Part shown: piece after piece, positions 1 through 7,920 of the stretch
How positions within the stretch are numbered: the first letter of the stretch is position 1
Layout of the letters: the number at the start of each line of letters is the position of its first letter
From: Mycolicibacter sinensis
Lineage (GTDB): Bacteria; Actinomycetota; Actinomycetes; Mycobacteriales; Mycobacteriaceae
Reading direction: 5' to 3'
Assembly (NCBI RefSeq): GCF_001667375.1
Contig: NZ_LZIN01000105.1
Span: forward strand, 1-64,000
DNA: 64,000 nucleotides
Position numbers and translations under genes: made by a program
Notes under the pieces: model-generated
What the model was told of the DNA's origin: nothing
The model's database searches: none
Seen by the model: only the letters and a program-made list of their open reading frames with translations

Positions 1-1172
1 TGCTCGGGCCGGGCAGGCTCGGCGGCCGGTGCCGGCGGCGCCGAGGGTGGCGGCGCCGGGGGCGGAACAGCGGCCTTGGGTGGCGGGGGCTGGTGAGTGA
101 CGACGTTGGCCCGCACGTCCGGGCCCTGGTGGTTGGCCGCCCGCATGCCCACCGCCAGCGCGATCGCCAGGGCCAGCACACCAACCACGAACAATGCCGC
201 CACCCCACCGGTCACCAGCATCGGTTTGCGTTCCCGCTGTTGGATCCCGGTGCTGAAGTCCAGCATTCGGGAGTCGACAAGCTCGGGCTGGTCGACGACG
301 TCCTGGATGCCCGAGGGCAGGTAGCCGCTGTCGGCGAAGTCGGGAACCGCGCTGTAGGCGAGCGGCTCGATGTCCGAGGTGGCGTTGTAATCCACCGCCC
401 CGGGCGGGACGTAGGCGTAGCCGGCACTGACCAGCGCCGGGTCCACTGCGCCGGTGCCGGGATCCTGCGCCCAGGCCAGCGCCCGGGTGGACGAGTTGAA
501 CAACGGGGCGTGTGCACTGGCCAGCGCAGCTCCTCGAGCCAGCGCCATGTCCGGTTCTTCGGGGGCGCTGACCGGCAGCGGGCTGGCCTTGTCCAGCTCC
601 GGCTTGATCATGGCGACGTTGACGCCCCCCGATCCGACCACGAACAGCCCGTCGGGACGCGACTCCAGGCGTTGGGCGCCGGCCGCCAGCTCGGTCAGCT
701 CACTGACGGCGCTGGCGTCATCGCTCGACAGCGGCTGCCGGTGGATCTCGGCGATCGAGCCGTCGTCGGAGTTGACCACCGCAAGGGTGGCGGCCTCCGG
801 CTCGACGAACAGCAGTGCCGTCCGGTTGTAGCGGGTCGCGCTGCCGACCGCCTGGGCCAGCGCCGCGGCGGCCAGGAACGCCGACACCAGCATCACGTTC
901 TCGACCTTGTGGCTGACCAGGGCATCGCGCAGCGCGGCGGCCTCGGCGGGATGACTCCAGCTCACCCCGGTCGAGCTGAGCTGATAGCCGCCCTCGCGCG
1001 CACCCTCGCGGGTGCCCAGGATCGCCGAAACCACCCGCTCCGGGGCGCCCTCGTTACCGGCGCCGACGTCGAAGTCGTCATGCTCCACCGTCACCCCGTC
1101 GGCGGTTTCACCTTCCACCAACACCATGCGGACCGTCGAGGGCGCTACCGACACCCCGAGAACGATGTCCAC
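1..1172 (-). CDS. DUF7159 family protein, 3' end beyond window
   Basis: Reading on the minus strand from a GTG at 1172 with a GGAGG sequence about 6 nt upstream gives VDIVLGVSVAPSTVRMVLVE, the typical opening of the mycobacterial DUF7159 family (Hsp70-actin-like N-terminal fold, function unknown). The frame stays open to base 1. A single hydrophobic segment (LVTGGVAALFVVGVLALAIA) lies near 150-220, followed by a Pro/Ala-rich tail, so it looks like a membrane-anchored protein with an extended outer segment. The C terminus is missing because the window starts inside it. The related Pro-rich gene near dcd/Rv0312 in M. tuberculosis is my best comparison; this is from memory. Confidence 0.75.
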   Translation of the reverse strand, partial: MDIVLGVSVAPSTVRMVLVEGETADGVTVEHDDFDVGAGNEGAPERVVSAILGTREGAREGGYQLSSTGVSWSHPAEAAALRDALVSHKVENVMLVSAFLAAAALAQAVGSATRYNRTALLFVEPEAATLAVVNSDDGSIAEIHRQPLSSDDASAVSELTELAAGAQRLESRPDGLFVVGSGGVNVAMIKPELDKASPLPVSAPEEPDMALARGAALASAHAPLFNSSTRALAWAQDPGTGAVDPALVSAGYAYVPPGAVDYNATSDIEPLAYSAVPDFADSGYLPSGIQDVVDQPELVDSRMLDFSTGIQQRERKPMLVTGGVAALFVVGVLALAIALAVGMRAANHQGPDVRANVVTHQPPPPKAAVPPPAPPPSAPPAPAAEPARPE

Positions 1173-1282
1173 AAATACCTCCACGCGCTGCTGATCGGCC
1201 AGTGATTGAGGGCCAGACCCCCCGCCAAGGCCAGCGGTACCGGCTTCATCCCGGCGGCGCGGCGGCCGTCGCATCCGAAGGG

Positions 1283-1855
1283 CTAACCGGACTGGATGAA
1301 GTTCTGGTACGAGCGGGACGGCGTCGGCCCGCGCTGGCCCTGATATTTCGACCCTACCCGCGTGCTGCCGTAAGGGTGCTCCGCCGGACTCGTCAGCCGC
1401 AGCAGACACAGCTGGCCGATCTTCATCCCCGGCCACAACGTGATCGGGAGATTCGCCACGTTGGACAGCTCCAACGTGATGTGCCCGGAGAAGCCCGGGT
1501 CGATGAAACCCGCGGTCGAATGGGTCAACAATCCCAGCCGGCCCAGGCTCGATTTGCCCTCCAGCCGGCCGGCCAGATCGTCGGGCAGCGTGCAGTACTC
1601 CAGGGTGGAGCCCAGCACGAACTCGCCGGGATGCAGCACGAACGGCTCACCGGGATCGGGCTCGAACAGCGTCGTCAGTTCGTCCTGTTGTTTCGCCGGG
1701 TCGATGTGGGTGTAGCGGGTGTTATTGAACACCCGGAACAGGCTGTCGAGGCGGACGTCCACGCTGGACGGCTGTACCAGGGCGTCATCGAAGGGGTCGA
1801 TGCCCAGCCGGCCGGCGGCGATTTCGGCCCGCAGGTCGCGATCGGAGAGCAGCAC
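1283..1855 (-). CDS. dcd: dCTP deaminase, dUMP-forming
   Basis: 190 aa, the full family length, with a GTG start. It converts dCTP to dUMP (bifunctional deaminase/diphosphatase in actinobacteria), feeding dTMP synthesis and limiting dUTP. Visible signatures are MLLSDRDLRAEI at the N terminus, GRLEGKSSLGRLGL (substrate-binding loop), the catalytic region HSTAGFIDPGFSGHITLEL and the C-terminal YQGQRGPTPSRSYQNF lid. It is nearly identical in pattern to M. tuberculosis Dcd (Rv0321). The divergent gap of 149 bp to the downstream tRNA contains an inverted repeat. Confidence 0.95.
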   Translation of the reverse strand: MLLSDRDLRAEIAAGRLGIDPFDDALVQPSSVDVRLDSLFRVFNNTRYTHIDPAKQQDELTTLFEPDPGEPFVLHPGEFVLGSTLEYCTLPDDLAGRLEGKSSLGRLGLLTHSTAGFIDPGFSGHITLELSNVANLPITLWPGMKIGQLCLLRLTSPAEHPYGSTRVGSKYQGQRGPTPSRSYQNFIQSG

Positions 1856-1906
1856 CGCACGAGCGTATCCGCTGACCGCTTGGATGGGCTGTACCGCGGG
1901 GGCGCC

Positions 1907-1961
1907 GAGCGTGCGGTTTCATCCGCAACACGCCGCGTCCGGCGGATGAAGATGCACTCTC
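1907..1961. repeat. Imperfect intergenic inverted repeat
   Basis: Left arm GAGCGTGCGGTTTCATCCGC (1907-1926) pairs imperfectly with 1942-1961, whose reverse complement is GAGAGTGCATCTTCATCCGC (16 of 20 identical). The loop is about 15 nt. The arms share the GTGCGGTTT core with the perfect element at 15125-15177 and the GAGCGTGCG end with the element at 52808-52863. It lies between dcd and tRNA-Gly. The role is unknown; a hairpin in transcripts of either strand is possible. Confidence 0.6.
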
Positions 1962-2004
1962 GCAGGCAGCGAGCGCCCAGATGCTAGCCTGCTAGCGCAG
2001 CAAT

Positions 2005-2078
2005 GCCGATGTAGTTCAATGGCAGAACATCAGCTTCCCAAGCTGAATACGCGGGTTCGATTCCCGTCATCGGCTCCA
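2005..2078 (+). tRNA. glyU: tRNA-Gly (anticodon CCC)
   Basis: Acceptor stem GCCGATG (2005-2011) pairs with CATCGGC (2068-2074). The anticodon stem TCAGC/GCTGA encloses loop TTCCCAA, giving anticodon CCC, which reads GGG. The T arm has CGGGTTCGATTCCCG. Discriminator T is followed by an encoded CCA at 2076-2078. A tRNA-Gly beside dcd is also found in M. tuberculosis; the symbol follows that neighbour and is less certain than the tRNA itself. Confidence 0.93.
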
Positions 2079-2090
2079 CGGTGAGCAGCG

Positions 2091-2921
2091 ATGCACGCCA
2101 CAATCAACACCATGCGCCTGTTTCCCAAGCCGCACACCGCCCTCACCGACGCCGAGGTCGCCGACGCACTCGGTCGCGCCGTGGCCATCATCAACCCACT
2201 GCTCGACCTGCTCGCGCAAGCGGATCCAATCGGCCTGCGCGACCGCACCCATCGGCTGCTCACCCCGCCCCGCGGTCTGATCCAGCGGATCCGCCGCTTG
2301 CGGCTGCGGCGGCGCCGCCACGAGGCCGGCCGCGGTCCCGGCAACGCCGACCGGGCCCGCAACGCCGGCGCGCAGTTGATGAACGCCGCCGACCTTCCGG
2401 GCACCGCCGCCTGGGAGCGGATGAGCCGGGACGAGCGCGTCCATTGGTGGGTGCACCGGGTCGGCGCGCTGAACACCCTGGTGGTGGCCTCACCGCGCGT
2501 CTTCGGATGGCTGGCGCGGCTGCTGCCGGTCGGCGAGCTGGCCGGATTCGTCAACCACGCCGTCGTGCTGTGCGCGCTGGCCCGCGAGTACGGCGTCACC
2601 GACCGGCGCGGGCAGGTGCGGTTGCTCGCCTCGGTGCTGTGCCGGCGTGAGCTGCCCGAGAACATCGACGTGCCACCACCGCCCGACCCCGAGCCGCTCC
2701 CGCAACGCCGGGCGATCCCGCGGACGCTGTGGCGGCTGGCCGGGATCTTGCGGGCGACATTCGAGGAGGCCGCCAAACGCCCGCAGCCCAACAAGCTCTA
2801 CCGGCGGCTGAGCGTCCTACCCGGAGTCGGGGCGATCGCCGGCTACTTCGGCGAGCGCGACGCGCTGTTTCGATCCGCCGCCGAAGGTGTCACCTGGCTC
2901 GACGAGCACGCCGCCGGCTAG
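2091..2921 (+). CDS. Conserved hypothetical protein
   Basis: 276 aa starting 13 nt after the tRNA; a second ATG at 2112 gives a protein 7 residues shorter and is possible. The N-terminal part holds an amphipathic region (VADALGRAVAIINPLLDLLAQA) and a strongly basic stretch (IQRIRRLRLRRRR). The rest looks alpha-helical, with hydrophobic pieces around FGWLARLLPVGELAGFVNHAVVLCALA. I do not recognise the family. It converges on the GH16 gene and the two stop codons share the bases CTAG (2918-2921). Confidence 0.65.
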   Translation: MHATINTMRLFPKPHTALTDAEVADALGRAVAIINPLLDLLAQADPIGLRDRTHRLLTPPRGLIQRIRRLRLRRRRHEAGRGPGNADRARNAGAQLMNAADLPGTAAWERMSRDERVHWWVHRVGALNTLVVASPRVFGWLARLLPVGELAGFVNHAVVLCALAREYGVTDRRGQVRLLASVLCRRELPENIDVPPPPDPEPLPQRRAIPRTLWRLAGILRATFEEAAKRPQPNKLYRRLSVLPGVGAIAGYFGERDALFRSAAEGVTWLDEHAAG

Positions 2922-3730
2922 GACACCCGGATCCAGTCGACCAGCATCTCCGCCGGGTAGCTGCCCGCCCCGGGGTCGCCACCGCCCGAGCCGGCGACGG
3001 CCAGATTCAGCACCGAAAACACTTGGTAGCCGGGGTCGTTGAACGGCCAGTCGGCGATCGAGTTCGCCGGAACGGTGAAGTACGGCGCGGCGCCGTCGAC
3101 GTAGTCGCGCCAGAACCGGATGCCCTCGTCATCCCAGCGGCACCGCCAGGTGTGCCAGGCGCTGTCCATGGCGATCTGGTGGGTCGCCCACTCGGCCCCG
3201 TTCGCCTTGGTGTGGACGGTGGTCGCCGACGGCCAGTTGCCGTTGCCGTACCACTCCAGCACGTCGATCTCGCCGCGATCGTCATTGCCCATCCACCAGG
3301 CCGGCCAGGCGCCGGGGGTCAGGCAGTTGAGTTTGATGCGGGCTTCCCAGGTATGGCCGATGCCGCCGGTCCACCGGCTCTGGACCTTGCCGCTGTAGTA
3401 GGTGTTGCCGTCTTTGGCGGCGCGCAGCACCAGGTTGGACTTGCCGTCGAGGAACACGTTCTGGCGATCGTCACGGTATTGCCCGACGTTCTCGGGCCGC
3501 TCCCAGAACGTCGGGTCCTTCATGGATTCGCGCGCCCGCGCCACCGTCCACTTCGCCGAATCGGGGGCCGACCCGGCGGGACCGTCGAACTCGTCACTGA
3601 ACAGGTAGGTCTGGCCTGGGGCGGCGGGCAGCGGACCGGCCGGCGCCGGCTGCGCCCAGGCCTGCGGAACGCGCATCGCGGTGGCCAGCATCCCGACCCC
3701 GGTGCTCAACATCAGGTTGCGGCGATTCAT
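2918..3730 (-). CDS. Secreted glycoside hydrolase family 16 (beta-glucanase-like)
   Basis: 270 aa from the ATG at 3730 (GAAGG about 9 nt upstream); a GTG three codons upstream is less likely. The N terminus MNRRNLMLSTGVGMLATAM is signal-peptide-like with a twin-arginine character. The GH16 active-site motif GEIDVLEW is present: E154 is the expected nucleophile and E159 the acid/base. The family cleaves beta-1,3/1,4-glucans. It resembles the M. tuberculosis Rv0315 product, a secreted beta-1,3-glucanase, and has a paralogue immediately upstream. The natural substrate in mycobacteria is not clear. Confidence 0.88.
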   Translation of the reverse strand: MNRRNLMLSTGVGMLATAMRVPQAWAQPAPAGPLPAAPGQTYLFSDEFDGPAGSAPDSAKWTVARARESMKDPTFWERPENVGQYRDDRQNVFLDGKSNLVLRAAKDGNTYYSGKVQSRWTGGIGHTWEARIKLNCLTPGAWPAWWMGNDDRGEIDVLEWYGNGNWPSATTVHTKANGAEWATHQIAMDSAWHTWRCRWDDEGIRFWRDYVDGAAPYFTVPANSIADWPFNDPGYQVFSVLNLAVAGSGGGDPGAGSYPAEMLVDWIRVS

Positions 3731-3775
3731 CTCGGGCACCTTCGCATGGTGCCACCTATTCCCCGCCGCCGCGCT

Positions 3776-4669
3776 CTAGAAGACCCGCACCCAGTCGATC
3801 AGCATGTCCGCCGGGTAGGACCCCTGCCGAGCGTCGCCGCCCCCGGATCCGCCGACGGCCAGGTTCAGGATCGGGAACACCGTGTAGCCGGGGTCGTTGA
3901 ACGGCCAGACGCGGACCGGTTCTTCGATGTCTTCGATGCCCACGGCCGGGACGGAAAAGTAGGGCTCCATGCCCTCGACGTAGTCCTGCCAGAAGTACAT
4001 GCCGCTGGCGTTCCAGGTGACCCGCCAGTTGTGCCAGTTGCCGTCGACGGGAAAAGCGAACGTTTCGAACGCGGTGCCGTACGGGTTGGCGTGCACGGTG
4101 GTGCCGGACGGCCATTCGCCGTTGCCGTACCACTCCATGATGTCGATTTCGCCTTCGCGGCCCGGGTCGTCGTTGGACAACCACCAGGCGGGCCAGGCGC
4201 CCGCGGTCTGGCAGTTCAGCTTGATCCGCGCTTCCCAGGTGGTGCCGATGCCGCCGCGCCAGTTGCCGTGCACCAGGCCGCCGAAGTAGGTGGTGCCTTC
4301 CTGGGTGGCCCGGATGACGAGGTTGGACTTCCCGTCCACGAAGACGTTCTTGCGGCTGTCGCGGTACTGGTAGAAGTACTCCGGTCGATCCCAGCCGACC
4401 GGGCGGCGGATCGGGGTGCGGTGGTTGGAGATCGTCCACTTGGACGGGTCCGGGGCCGAACCGGCCGGGCCGTCGAATTCGTCATGCCAGATAAAGCCGC
4501 CGGGCTTGGCAGCGGCCGGCGGTGCCGCGGGATCGGCCGGGGAGACCGGCTGCTGCGCCGGGTCGCCGGGCGCTCCGGGAGACGCGGGAACGGCTCTGGC
4601 CAGCGGATTCGGGGCGGCGGCGGCCAGCGCCCCGGCACCCAGCATCAACATGACTTGGCGGCGGTTCAT
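3776..4669 (-). CDS. Secreted glycoside hydrolase family 16, second copy
   Basis: 297 aa from the ATG at 4669, chosen because MNRRQVMLMLGAGALAAAAP matches the signal peptide of the next gene; an ATG 27 nt upstream is also open. A Pro/Ala-rich linker follows. The catalytic motif GEIDIMEWYGNG carries both glutamates. The protein parallels its neighbour closely (KSNLVIRA, ARIKLNC, AWPAWW, YPADMLIDWVRV), so the pair arose by tandem duplication, with only 45 bp between the two genes, probably one operon. Confidence 0.87.
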   Translation of the reverse strand: MNRRQVMLMLGAGALAAAAPNPLARAVPASPGAPGDPAQQPVSPADPAAPPAAAKPGGFIWHDEFDGPAGSAPDPSKWTISNHRTPIRRPVGWDRPEYFYQYRDSRKNVFVDGKSNLVIRATQEGTTYFGGLVHGNWRGGIGTTWEARIKLNCQTAGAWPAWWLSNDDPGREGEIDIMEWYGNGEWPSGTTVHANPYGTAFETFAFPVDGNWHNWRVTWNASGMYFWQDYVEGMEPYFSVPAVGIEDIEEPVRVWPFNDPGYTVFPILNLAVGGSGGGDARQGSYPADMLIDWVRVF

Positions 4670-4744
4670 CTCGGGCACGGTGGCAATGTAACCCACGCCG
4701 CAACGGTGTCAAACCAGGCGAGCCGCGCCTGTCAGTGGGCTATC

Positions 4745-5131
4745 TCACTCGCTCGCGCCGGCACTGTCGTCGAGCACACCGACCGCAATCCCATAGGGCA
4801 AAAACCGTACTTTTCGTTTGGGATCGGGGTTGCGCTGGCTGGCGCGCAGGGCGTCGATCTCGGTGGCGAAGACCTGCTCGACGCGAGCCGCGCCGTCGTC
4901 GCCGACGGTGTAGATGGCCCACACCCCGTCCCCGGTCTCGCCGGTGGTCGGCGGCCCGGAACGCGCCGCGTGAGCCAGGTCGGCGAAGAGCGCGCCCCAG
5001 CCGGCGCGGTTTCCGGGGGAGCCGAACGTGCCGGAGAAGCGGTCGAACGCCGCGCGCAGCCCCTCACCCGCCTCGCGGAGCACCCGGTCCAAGTCCTCGG
5101 CGTCGAATCCGAACGCACCGTCGTCGCTCAT
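4745..5131 (-). CDS. Conserved mycobacterial protein, Rv0313-like
   Basis: 128 aa, same length as I recall for M. tuberculosis Rv0313. The ATG at 5131 has an AAGGG sequence upstream. It is acidic, without signal peptide or membrane segment (MSDDGAFGFDAEDLDRVLREAGEGL at the start, helical). Function unknown. It lies 75 bp upstream of the GH16 pair and 93 bp downstream of a membrane-protein gene on the same strand. Confidence 0.75.
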   Translation of the reverse strand: MSDDGAFGFDAEDLDRVLREAGEGLRAAFDRFSGTFGSPGNRAGWGALFADLAHAARSGPPTTGETGDGVWAIYTVGDDGAARVEQVFATEIDALRASQRNPDPKRKVRFLPYGIAVGVLDDSAGASE

Positions 5132-5224
5132 GGCTAACCACCCTTCCGGCCGCGATGGCCATACCCCAGTGTGCCTGCCGCGAGCAGAGTCCGACCAGCA
5201 TCAACCGGCACCTCTGATCGGCGA

Positions 5225-5941
5225 TCAGTTCTCCGGAACGGTGATCGGGATCGGGATCGGCACCAGCGGGATGCGCAGGTACTCGGTCGTCATCGGCACC
5301 GTCGTGGTCGGTGGCACCGTGGTAGTCGGCGGCGCCGTGGGCGCCGGGGGTGCGGTGGTGGTCGTCGGCGGCGCCGTCGTCGTCGTGGTACTCGGCGGCG
5401 CGATGGTGCTCGTGGTGGGCGGCGCCGTCGTGGTGGTGGTGACCGGAGCCTCGGTGGTGGTCACCGGCGGCGCCGTGGTGGTGGCCACCGGCGGCGGCGG
5501 TGGCGCGGGCGTGCTGGGCGCCGGGGGTGGCGGCAATGCACTGGACGCCGGCGGCACCACGACGGCGCTGGTCTCCGGCTGCACCGGTGCCTCGTCCTCG
5601 GTGGAGCGCGCCAGGCTGTAGAGGGCGCCGGCGACGGCGATCAGCGCCACCAGGATGCCGATACCGAGCGCGTAGCGCGGCCACTGCGACGGGTGCCGAC
5701 GGGCCGGGATCGGCGCCGGGGGCGGTGGCGCGACCGGGCGGCGGCCAGTGCCCGGCGCCGGGTCGTAGAAGTCGTCGACGTAGGGCACCGGTTCGGCGCT
5801 GGCGCTGCCGTCCTCCTGCGACCAGGCCAGGGCGTCCACCACGGAACCGGTTCCGGGGGCAGACGTCACCGTCGGTGCCATCTCGGTTGCTCCGATTGCG
5901 TCGGCTTCCCGGGTGACCTCGTCGCCCTGCGGGTCATACAT
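5225..5941 (-). CDS. Single-pass membrane protein with Pro/Thr-rich tail
   Basis: 238 aa from the ATG at 5941; a TTG 24 nt upstream is open but has no ribosome-binding sequence, so ATG is preferred. A cytoplasmic acidic N-terminal part is followed by a basic patch, one membrane helix (ALGIGILVALIAVAGALYSLA) and about 115 residues of low-complexity TTT/APP/PPS repeats. The tail resembles mycobacterial O-mannosylated cell-wall-spanning segments; glycosylation is inference. The biased codons produce the GGCGCCGTCG-like DNA periodicity seen at 5300-5520. Confidence 0.75.
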   Translation of the reverse strand: MYDPQGDEVTREADAIGATEMAPTVTSAPGTGSVVDALAWSQEDGSASAEPVPYVDDFYDPAPGTGRRPVAPPPPAPIPARRHPSQWPRYALGIGILVALIAVAGALYSLARSTEDEAPVQPETSAVVVPPASSALPPPPAPSTPAPPPPPVATTTAPPVTTTEAPVTTTTTAPPTTSTIAPPSTTTTTAPPTTTTAPPAPTAPPTTTVPPTTTVPMTTEYLRIPLVPIPIPITVPEN

Positions 5942-6030
5942 ATGCGGCTTACCTTGGGTCGACAACGGCGGGGAATCGTCACCACGGTAGAGGCAGGTCG
6001 GGGTGCGCCGCCACCGCCGAGACCATAGGG

Positions 6031-7257
6031 TTACACAACCGTTAGCGGCAACGATTTCCGGGGCCGGAACTGGAAGTTCGCCCCGCCACTGACCTTGGTC
6101 ACCATCACCTCGGGCAGCTCGGACGCCGCGGTGTCAGTCTCGGTCAGCCGGGCTGTCCAGTCGGTGTCCGACCCGTCGACCGTCACCCGCAGGTGCGGGT
6201 TGACCGCGGTCGCGATGGCCTGCAGCGGATTGACCTCGGCCGGCGAACACAGCGCGAGCCAAGCGCCGTCATCGTGTGCCGGCGAGTGGCGCACCGCGAT
6301 CCGGCCCTCGCCGATCTCGGCGCGCACGTAGCCGACCGGGTTGAGCAGCGGGTGCAGCTCAAAGGTGCGCAGCGCCCCGTCGATGTCCTCGGAGAGCCGC
6401 AGGGCGTTCTTGATGCGCATCGCGCCCAGCCCGGCGAGCCCGGTGAGCTGGCGCCGGCCCACCGAGGCGGCCAGTTCGTCGGTGGCGGCGCGGGCGCGCA
6501 CCGCCAGCGCGAAGGACAGGTACAGCAGGTGCATCTGCAGGCACACCTCGTCGGCCAGCCGGACCAGCGCCGAGTGCGAGAACGCGGCGAAGTCGACGTC
6601 GGACAGCAGGGGCCCGGTGTAGTCGGCCAGACCGTCGTCGGTGCGGTCGACGTCCGCGAGTTCCCAAGTAGCGGCCCGTGTTTGACCGACCACCTCCAGG
6701 GCCGGGATCGGTTGGGCCGGCGGGTAGGACTCGTCGATGATGACGGTCCAGCAGCAGTGCGGCTGCCGGTCCGACGGGGCGCGCGGCGGCCGGTGCACCG
6801 GGCGGCACTGCGCCTTGACATTGGTGGCCACCGCGGTGGCGTCGAACGTCGGGTCCTCGATGGTGTGACACATGCCGAAGACGTAGTCGTCACCCATCGG
6901 CTCCACGTCGAGCAGCGCACCGCAGCTGGCCAGCTCGAACTCGCCGTGCCAGCGGTCGTGGACGGTGAAGCGGAAGTCCATGAACTGCGGCGGTGAGCCG
7001 ATGTCGAACTGGATGCCCTTGAAGATGGTCGGCACGTCGTCGCCGACGAAGTTCAGCGCCCGCTGCATCCGCCTGGTGTAGATCGGACTGGAGCCCGCCC
7101 ACTCCTCGATGGCGATCTGCAGCATCTCCTCGCGGCCGAATTCCTGGATGCACCATGCCATCCCGGAGCGGTCGATCATGTGCCCGATCAGCAGCAGTTC
7201 GGGTACTAGCACGGCCAACTCGTCGCGCGACAGCGACGCATACCTGGATTCGGTCAC
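6031..7257 (-). CDS. Conserved mycobacterial protein, Rv0311-like
   Basis: 408 aa, close to the 409 aa I recall for Rv0311. GTG start. It is a soluble protein with no recognised catalytic motif: an N-terminal helical part (LLIGHMIDRSGMAWCIQEFG), then a beta-rich centre (FMDFRFTVHDRWHGEFELASCGALLDVEPMGDDYVFGMCHTIED) with several Cys/His residues, and a C-terminal helical part. A role in regulation or sensing is not shown. Only 10 nt separates the start codon from a perfect palindrome shared with the divergent TetR gene, so this gene is the likely target of that regulator. Confidence 0.8.
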   Translation of the reverse strand: MTESRYASLSRDELAVLVPELLLIGHMIDRSGMAWCIQEFGREEMLQIAIEEWAGSSPIYTRRMQRALNFVGDDVPTIFKGIQFDIGSPPQFMDFRFTVHDRWHGEFELASCGALLDVEPMGDDYVFGMCHTIEDPTFDATAVATNVKAQCRPVHRPPRAPSDRQPHCCWTVIIDESYPPAQPIPALEVVGQTRAATWELADVDRTDDGLADYTGPLLSDVDFAAFSHSALVRLADEVCLQMHLLYLSFALAVRARAATDELAASVGRRQLTGLAGLGAMRIKNALRLSEDIDGALRTFELHPLLNPVGYVRAEIGEGRIAVRHSPAHDDGAWLALCSPAEVNPLQAIATAVNPHLRVTVDGSDTDWTARLTETDTAASELPEVMVTKVSGGANFQFRPRKSLPLTVV

Positions 7258-7266
7258 AGAGAAAAA

Positions 7267-7280
7267 ATAGACCGGTCTAT
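7267..7280. promoter_or_regulatory. Perfect 14-bp palindrome, probable TetR operator
   Basis: ATAGACCGGTCTAT is its own reverse complement. It sits in the 38-bp gap between the divergent starts of the Rv0311-like gene (7257) and a TetR-family gene (7296). Position and symmetry are typical of autoregulatory TetR operators. The binding protein is inferred, not shown. Confidence 0.75.
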
Positions 7281-7295
7281 GTTATAAAGTCAACA

Positions 7296-7910
7296 ATGGT
7301 TATTTCTCCAGGCCCCAGCCCCACTCGACGAACCAGCGCGCCCCGCAAGCGCGGCGACGACACGCGGGCCCGGATCATCGACGAGACGGTGCGCTGCATC
7401 CTGGAAGAGGGCTTCGGCGCCGCGAACGCCAAGCACGTCGCCGAACGGGCCGGGGTGACCTGGGGCGTCATCCAGTACCACTTCGGCGATCGCAACGGCC
7501 TGCTGATGGCCGTGGTCGACGACGGCGTGGCCCGGTTGTTGGACAGCCTCTCAGCGGTCGATGTCGGCGAACTGAAACTGCGCCAGCGCATCGAGGCCGT
7601 CGTCGACACCGCCTGGCGATGCTACGCCAGCCCCACCTCGCTGGCCGCGTTCGAGATCCTGCGGGCCACCCGCGGCAGCCTCGGCGAGCAGTCCCACGAG
7701 CACCTGTTGCAGATGAACGACGCGATCAACCGACTGGGCCGGCTGGTCTCCGAGGACCCGGCGGACTCCGGTGTGGCCGAGGTGATTTGGGCATCACTAC
7801 GGGGAATCGTGTTGGCGCAGATGATCGTCGGCGGCGCCTTCGACTGGCAGGCCGAGCGGCGGACGCTGATCGAGATGGTCAGCTACTACTTGGAACGCGA
7901 CCGCGGCTAA
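7296..7910 (+). CDS. TetR family transcriptional regulator
   Basis: 204 aa from the ATG at 7296; the frame is open further upstream but that would run through the operator and the divergent gene. After a basic N-terminal extension, residues about 22-68 form the HTH: RARIIDETVRCILEEGFGAANAKHVAERAGVTWGVIQYHFGDRNGL. The C-terminal ligand domain is helical and of unknown specificity. It is divergent from the Rv0311-like gene, which it probably controls along with itself. Confidence 0.88.
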   Translation: MVISPGPSPTRRTSAPRKRGDDTRARIIDETVRCILEEGFGAANAKHVAERAGVTWGVIQYHFGDRNGLLMAVVDDGVARLLDSLSAVDVGELKLRQRIEAVVDTAWRCYASPTSLAAFEILRATRGSLGEQSHEHLLQMNDAINRLGRLVSEDPADSGVAEVIWASLRGIVLAQMIVGGAFDWQAERRTLIEMVSYYLERDRG

Positions 7911-7920
7911 CCCCGGGCGC

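Noticed and set aside
93..1205. A 370-codon open frame on the plus strand at the window start
   Set aside because: The minus strand reads as a DUF7159 protein with a ribosome-binding site and membrane helix; the plus frame is its shadow.
2729..5137. An 802-codon open frame on the plus strand opposite the GH16 genes
   Set aside because: The minus strand encodes two glucanases with signal peptides and catalytic motifs plus the Rv0313-like protein; the plus-strand translation shows no family features.
5290..5530. Short tandem DNA repeats (GGCGCCGTCG-type) as a satellite or CRISPR-like array
   Set aside because: The periodicity comes from codons of a Thr/Pro-rich protein tail on the minus strand; units are irregular and there are no constant repeats with spacers.
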